From Polietes domitor (lineage: Eukaryota; Arthropoda; Insecta; Diptera; Muscidae), in assembly GCA_947397865.1 (NCBI GenBank), contig OX377618.1:83215622-83279621 (forward strand): a DNA stretch of 64,000 nt, in the 5' to 3' direction. The translations under genes and the position numbers were made by a program. Under the pieces are notes generated by a model, which was not told the origin of the DNA, did no database searches, and worked only from the letters and a program-made list of their open reading frames with translations. Positions 60,084 to 64,000 of the stretch are shown one piece after another. Positions within the stretch are counted from its first letter, which is position 1. Each line of letters starts with the position of its first letter.

Positions 60084-60261
60084 TACATATTTTTTTACTT
60101 TAATAAAATGTGCATGTTTCATTGGAAAAAATAAGTTTAACTCATGATAAACAATATGTTGACGATTTCCCGTGCTGTCCCGGGATCCCGGGAAATTGAA
60201 AAAATAATTCCCGTGTCCCGGGAAATAAAAAGTACGGGAAAATGCAAACCCTAGTACCAAC

Positions 60262-60790
60262 CAAATGGCGGTAGCTAGAGGCATGAAATTCTGATTCTTC
60301 AAATTCGTACTCTCAATGGGAACAGAGGGATAAAAATGGTACCAACTAGAATGTGAAACACGGTGTAATTGTAGACATGTGAAATAAAGACATTTTTGAA
60401 AGACGTACTTTTAAGGGGGTAAAATGGGATAAAAATGGAGTTAGAATCATGGAATTCGGTGTATACATTCCTCTGACTGCATGTACTCGCAAAATAAAAA
60501 GATTTTTCCAAATTGTACCTTTTTAACTTTTACGGCAAAAATGGGTAGAATCGTAAACTTAGGTTATCTTGCACTGTGTACGTGAGAGATAATGGATTTT
60601 CAACATTTGTACTTTTGTAATTAAAATAGGATGAAAATACAACCAACCAAACGGCTGTAGCTGAAAATGGAACCACTATCAACCAATATTTATGGCATTT
60701 AAGCTTTTTGAAAATTGCTGAATTGACTAGAAGTAGTATTTCGATATATAAAGTATAAACATATTGGTAGCCTTGCCCTATAAGCGTCAG
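60262..60790 (+). mobile_element. DINE-1-like element, family B, copy B7 (fragment)
   Basis: Minisatellite units (AAATGGCGGTAGCTAGAG, GGGATAAAAATGGTACCAAC) and the unique 3' part ending ACATATTGGTAGCCTTGCCC. The GTCY core and terminal palindrome are missing. It is the target of the hAT insertion. Confidence 0.7.
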
Positions 60791-60990
60791 AACTTTCGCA
60801 ACGAATGTATGTCTTTGACTTAAATCAGAGTTCATACTAGTATCAGCGTTCACATATGACAAATGAAAAGCGCTGATAAACAAAGTATTCCACCGAACTA
60901 AGTCGACACACTAAAAGTTTCACTTTCCCAATTCAATGTTATGCATGTACTCGCATCGTTCTCAACAATTAAAAGATTATTATTGTACGG

Positions 60991-61585
60991 CAGGGCCGTG
61001 CGCAAGGGGGGGTTTTGGGGGTTCAAACCTTCCCAGAGAGGTTTCGAACATATAATTTTTTAAAACTTGCTAGACTTTCTGAAGCAATAAAATATAGAAT
61101 TTTTAAGTTCTTTTTAAAATAACTCGTTATGAAAAATACGAACATACTAAACGAATTGTGTCAATTTCAAGATTGTGTAATGCTAATTTCGCTAATAGAC
61201 ATCTAATTTCTCGGAAAAATTTCATTTTAATTAACCGATACCACTTCTTCACATTTGACTAGAGCAATAAATTTTAGTATTTATTTTTTAGTAATTTAAA
61301 AAAAAGTGTAGATAAAAATCACTATGATATCATAATGAAATCTTAAAACATTCTTAATAAAAGCAAATAATTTGCTTGAAGCTAACACGTAGCTTAGCTA
61401 TTAGTGCCAAACTTTGGAATGAAATCATTGTAAAGCAATTTACCTCTAAATTAATAATTATGTACAAATCTATTGGCAAGATGAAATTCTTCGTTTCTGA
61501 GAAAAAGTATTGGAGTAACCTCAGAATTTTGGGAATTTGTAATGATAATACAAATCCATTTCGACAAACGAAGAAAACTGTTTGA
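60991..61585. mobile_element. hAT element D2 (left-end fragment)
   Basis: Starts CAGGGCCGTGCGCAAGG and follows D1 through AGGTTTCGAACA, TCTAGACTTTCTG-like words, GATTGTGTAATGCTAATTTC and CAAATCCATTTCGACAAACG. It lacks the DNA that surrounds E1 in D1, so it serves as an approximate empty-site relative. No right terminus was found. Confidence 0.7.
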
Positions 61586-61741
61586 TTTATTGAGGGCTTA
61601 TATTCATAAGTGGCTATGAAGAAAAACCCAACTTTTCAGGAGAGCTAAAAACAGATTTTCTCCTTAATTTTAAGAGTAATTATGAATCATTCTTCTACAA
61701 ATTAATCTAGAGATGATTTCTAATTGCTACGATTAAAAAGT

Positions 61742-61842
61742 TTTCGAAATTTTCTATCATTGCCACTTTTGCATGTTACAATTGACTTCATAGTGCTCAA
61801 TTGTAAACATGCAAAAGTGGAAATAATAGAAAATTTCGAAAA
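61742..61842. repeat. Hairpin with ~44-bp arms
   Basis: Left arm TTTCGAAATTTTCTATCATT and so on, through CACTTTTGCATGTTACAATT. The right arm is its near-complement, ending AAATTTCGAAA, with a loop of about 11 nt. It lies close to the left TIR of the 61605-63905 unit. Confidence 0.7.
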
Positions 61843-62194
61843 ATGTTGAAATAAGTACATAGCCATTAATGTTCAAATGAATAAAAAAGACTTATTGTAA
61901 ACTCGATAACATTTAGGGAATTCACAAGGTGTACTAACGTTGTGGGTTATAACAGAGTACAAGATCTACTGTAGTACATATGTGAACACCTGTCGTACGT
62001 TCATGTGCTAAACTCAGTAAAACGTGAAACGTAGAAGTAAATAACAAAAACAGTTCAATAAAAATGCCTTTGCGAAAATTATGCATTTGACATTGTATTT
62101 ATGGTTGAGTCAAGTAAGTGGTAAACTTTTTATTTTGCGTTTTATAAATAAATAATGTTTCCATGATGAAGAAGAGGAGGATGAAATACCGATG

Positions 62195-62801
62195 TCATGG
62201 TAGTGTCATTATAGTCGATTTCAGTTGAGCAGGATAAATCATTGATTCCAAGCTATCATGAATTACCGTAGCATCAATAACTCTGCTGCCAAAAATATCA
62301 TCCAACTCGAAAAAAAAACTGCACATTTTAAGTAGGGTGTCTGTAAAAAAAATTATGGTTGTACAATTAAAAGATTTAGATAAGAAGCACTATAGCTACA
62401 ACAACTAAACCTTACTTTTTACAGTTTCCCCATCCGTACTGCCAGTGCCTGTGGAACCTTCCCAAGCTTTAGCATTGTTGTATCTCACTCGCAAATTGCG
62501 TTCTACTGGTACACTTTTTATCTCTGTAAATCGCTTGTAGTATACTTGGGCCGTTGGTTTCTGGACTACATACACAATAAAAATAAATAATTAAATATTC
62601 CGATTTACAAAAAATAAAACATAAACATACCTCGATTTCCGGGTGTTCTAAAACATAGTCAATTAATCCATTTTCTGGGTGGAGTAGTGCGTGTACGTTT
62701 CTGCTTTGTCTGGCAAACAAAGATACATGGCAAAAACTCGAATGTATTCATATATTTATTTTTTCACTAAAACATACCTGAGTACTTTCAGCAGTTTCCA
62801 T
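62195..62801 (-). CDS. Four-exon SANT/Myb-like small protein, one 1-nt frameshift
   Basis: Exon 1 62801-62778 (METAESTQ), exon 2 62709-62631, exon 3 62560-62416, exon 4 62340-62195. All three introns have GT-AG ends (GTATGT, GTATGT, GTAAGG donors). Phases fit throughout except that exon 2 is 79 nt instead of a multiple of three: one extra base in a C run (near 62680) breaks the frame between KQKRTRTTPP and ENGLIDYVLEHPEIE. The downstream exons read KPTAQVYYKRFTEIKSV, NAKAWEGSTGTGSTDGETVK and FELDDIFGSRVIDATV. The predicted length is about 130 residues. The layout (basic N-terminus, helical trihelix, acidic C-terminus with DxIFGSR) resembles SANT/Myb-like DNA-binding proteins common in insects and often linked to DNA transposons. 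The function and any specific family are inferred from pattern only. The frameshift could be a real mutation or a sequencing error. Confidence 0.5.
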
Positions 62802-63902
62802 TCTTACTCAATTTTTGTTTGCACCCACTAGTTTAATTTGCCGCGATATATATTCAAACGCTAAATCGTGTAAAAGCAAACTACCACAGCCGATTAAAAT
62901 GTAAACAAACAACAGCTGATCAGTTAGTACTCCGCAAAAACATATCTGCCAAAGTTGTACTATTGTGCAAATCTTTTGTACGTAAAATATCAACAACAAT
63001 GTTACAACTGTTGTACAGAGCTAGCACGTACGACACTTACAACAGTTAGGAACTTGTGAACTACCTAATTGTTTTATGAAATGTTGTGTAGAAAACGCAT
63101 TTTCTGGAATATACACAGCGAATTTAAAAAATCCAGCTTCATCCGTCAGATTGGTACCATTTTTATACTTTTTTCCAAATTTAAAAAAAAAATTGGATAC
63201 TGCGGTAGGGCATAGTAAACAAAAAATACAAACTGGATATTTTTTTTTTTTGAAAATTGTCATTTTCGCGGTAAATATGGCTAAAATGATTCTCACTCAT
63301 GACATTTTGGTTTTATGATTTTCTCGCGCTGTAGCCAACGGATCCGACTGAATTTTTGTTTGTGTATTAAGAACCAATTTCGCTTGTAGTTAATCGCGAA
63401 AATCGTTGCAATTGTTGAAGAATCCAAAATTCGTGGTTGCAATTGAAACTTTCTCTGTTCAGGATTTTGAAACTTTTCTGACACAAATATTCCGAATGAA
63501 GTCAGCAATCACATGCTATAAAAATATTTTGGTATTCTCAATATGATAAAAAGTTATTCTATTATAGCCTGATAACTTGGGAACCAAAATGCTATTAACC
63601 GCGTAATGATGGAATTTGATAACGCGATATGCCATAAATCTTGAAAAATGCTTTAAACAAAATCGTTGTAGGAAATTACAACCTTCGGCTATATGCTGCT
63701 CCATTTTTGAACTATATTATTTATATTATTTTTATGTTCATAGCCACTTTTGCAGTCACAAATTAACGTGTGAATAGATATCCAAATCAAAAAGTATTGA
63801 AAAAATGGCTTTAGAATAAAATTTATATGACAGATGACTTCCAAATCTGAGAATAGTTTGGCTTCAAAAACTCATTTTCGAGAAAATGGTTCATAGCCAC
63901 TT

Positions 63903-64000
63903 ATGTATATTAGGCTGGGTCGCCGTCCATACAAATGGAAAAACAAGTTCCAGTCAACCCACGAAAATAAAGTTTGGATTGTTTAATGATGATTTGCAAA
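63903..64000. repeat. Dispersed repeat I, copy 2 (cut by window edge)
   Basis: ATGTATATTAGGCTGGGTCG and CCACGAAAATAAAGTTTGGA match 51985-52100. Identity unknown. Confidence 0.55.

Larger units (their letters stand above)
58578..60253 (+). mobile_element. hAT-type DNA transposon with nested mariner
   Basis: The termini TAGGGTTTGCAT (58578) and ATGCAAACCCTA (to 60253) are flanked by a perfect 8-bp duplication GTACCAAC (58570-58577 and 60254-60261). The target is family B minisatellite DNA, where GTACCAACCAAATG is a unit word. Subterminal CCCGGGA words occur at both ends. A transposase remnant is at 58847-59150 and a mariner is inserted at 59180. Confidence 0.9.
61605..63905. mobile_element. 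2.3-kb TIR-bounded element carrying a SANT-like gene
   Basis: The 16-bp inverted ends CATAAGTGGCTATGAA (61605-61620) and TTCATAGCCACTTATG (63890-63905) are flanked by the 6-bp direct repeat TATATT (61599-61604, 63906-63911). The right flank is repeat I, which naturally contains TATATT, so the duplication could be an insertion scar in repeat I or chance. Additional CATAGCCACTTTTGC words occur subterminally near 63742. No transposase was recognised in 62802-63889. Superfamily unknown. Confidence 0.5.

Noticed and set aside
63021..63318. Overlapping ORFs on both strands in the right part of the SANT-like element, considered as a transposase
   Set aside because: No catalytic or DNA-binding pattern; poly-A/T rich and not conserved in any block I recognise.

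Overview
This is a eukaryotic, AT-rich, gene-poor and transposon-dense window. The repeats and the one host gene I recognise point to a brachyceran fly, most likely a calyptrate such as a house-fly or blowfly relative. Reasons: (i) many DINE-1/INE-1-like elements (Helentron derivatives) carrying the characteristic GTCY microsatellite next to ATCTAGCCATGTCCGT-type cores; (ii) introns of 52-80 nt with GTAAGT/GTATGT donors; (iii) a first exon that reads as the insect ecdysteroid-pathway P450 Cyp307a2 (spookier). In Drosophila spookier sits in pericentromeric heterochromatin, which fits the nested-transposon texture here.

Layout. 1-1322: gag of a BEL/Pao LTR retroelement (minus, cut by the window edge). 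1540-5017: copy 1 of a CACTA-ended element, split by a DINE-1-like insertion. 5741-6340: AAGGCC-rich minisatellite. 7559-8093: DINE-like 3' fragment. 8311-12087: jockey-type non-LTR retrotransposon (minus) with a deleted mariner in its 3' UTR. 12088-18093: DINE-like elements and MITEs. 18222-24545: DINE-like element split by a 4.6-kb hAT element, which itself holds a Helitron-like minisatellite element and another DINE-like copy. 25127-29521: more of the same. 30121-32110: Helitron helicase relic and a minisatellite. 32761-34605: repeat F and a decayed RAG1/Transib-like gene. 35901-36665: Penelope-like GIY-YIG 3' end. 36672-39690: DINE-like copies. 40092-41405: scrambled Helitron. 42371-44943: CACTA-ended copy 2 with a deleted transposase-like gene. 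45822-46239: spookier exon 1 (plus). 46240 onward would be its first intron: non-LTR retrotransposon, DINE-like copies, CACTA-ended copy 3 with the longest gene copy (54137-57871), an AAGT microsatellite, a mariner-in-hAT-in-DINE stack (58578-60253), a second hAT fragment, and a 2.3-kb TIR-bounded segment (61605-63905) with a four-exon SANT/Myb-like gene.

Functional content. The only likely host gene is spookier, represented by one exon; no further P450 exon was found downstream, so intron 1 would exceed 17.7 kb if the gene is intact. All other coding matches belong to mobile elements and nearly all carry stops, frameshifts or internal deletions. The most unusual structures are: the CACTA-ended family, whose ~0.9-1.0 kb inverted repeats include the promoter and the start of the transposase-like gene and replace its 3' end; the RAG1-like relic; and the small spliced SANT-like gene in its own TIR unit. 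All family assignments come from reading translations and motifs by eye, without any database search; boundaries not tied to a TIR or target-site duplication are approximate.
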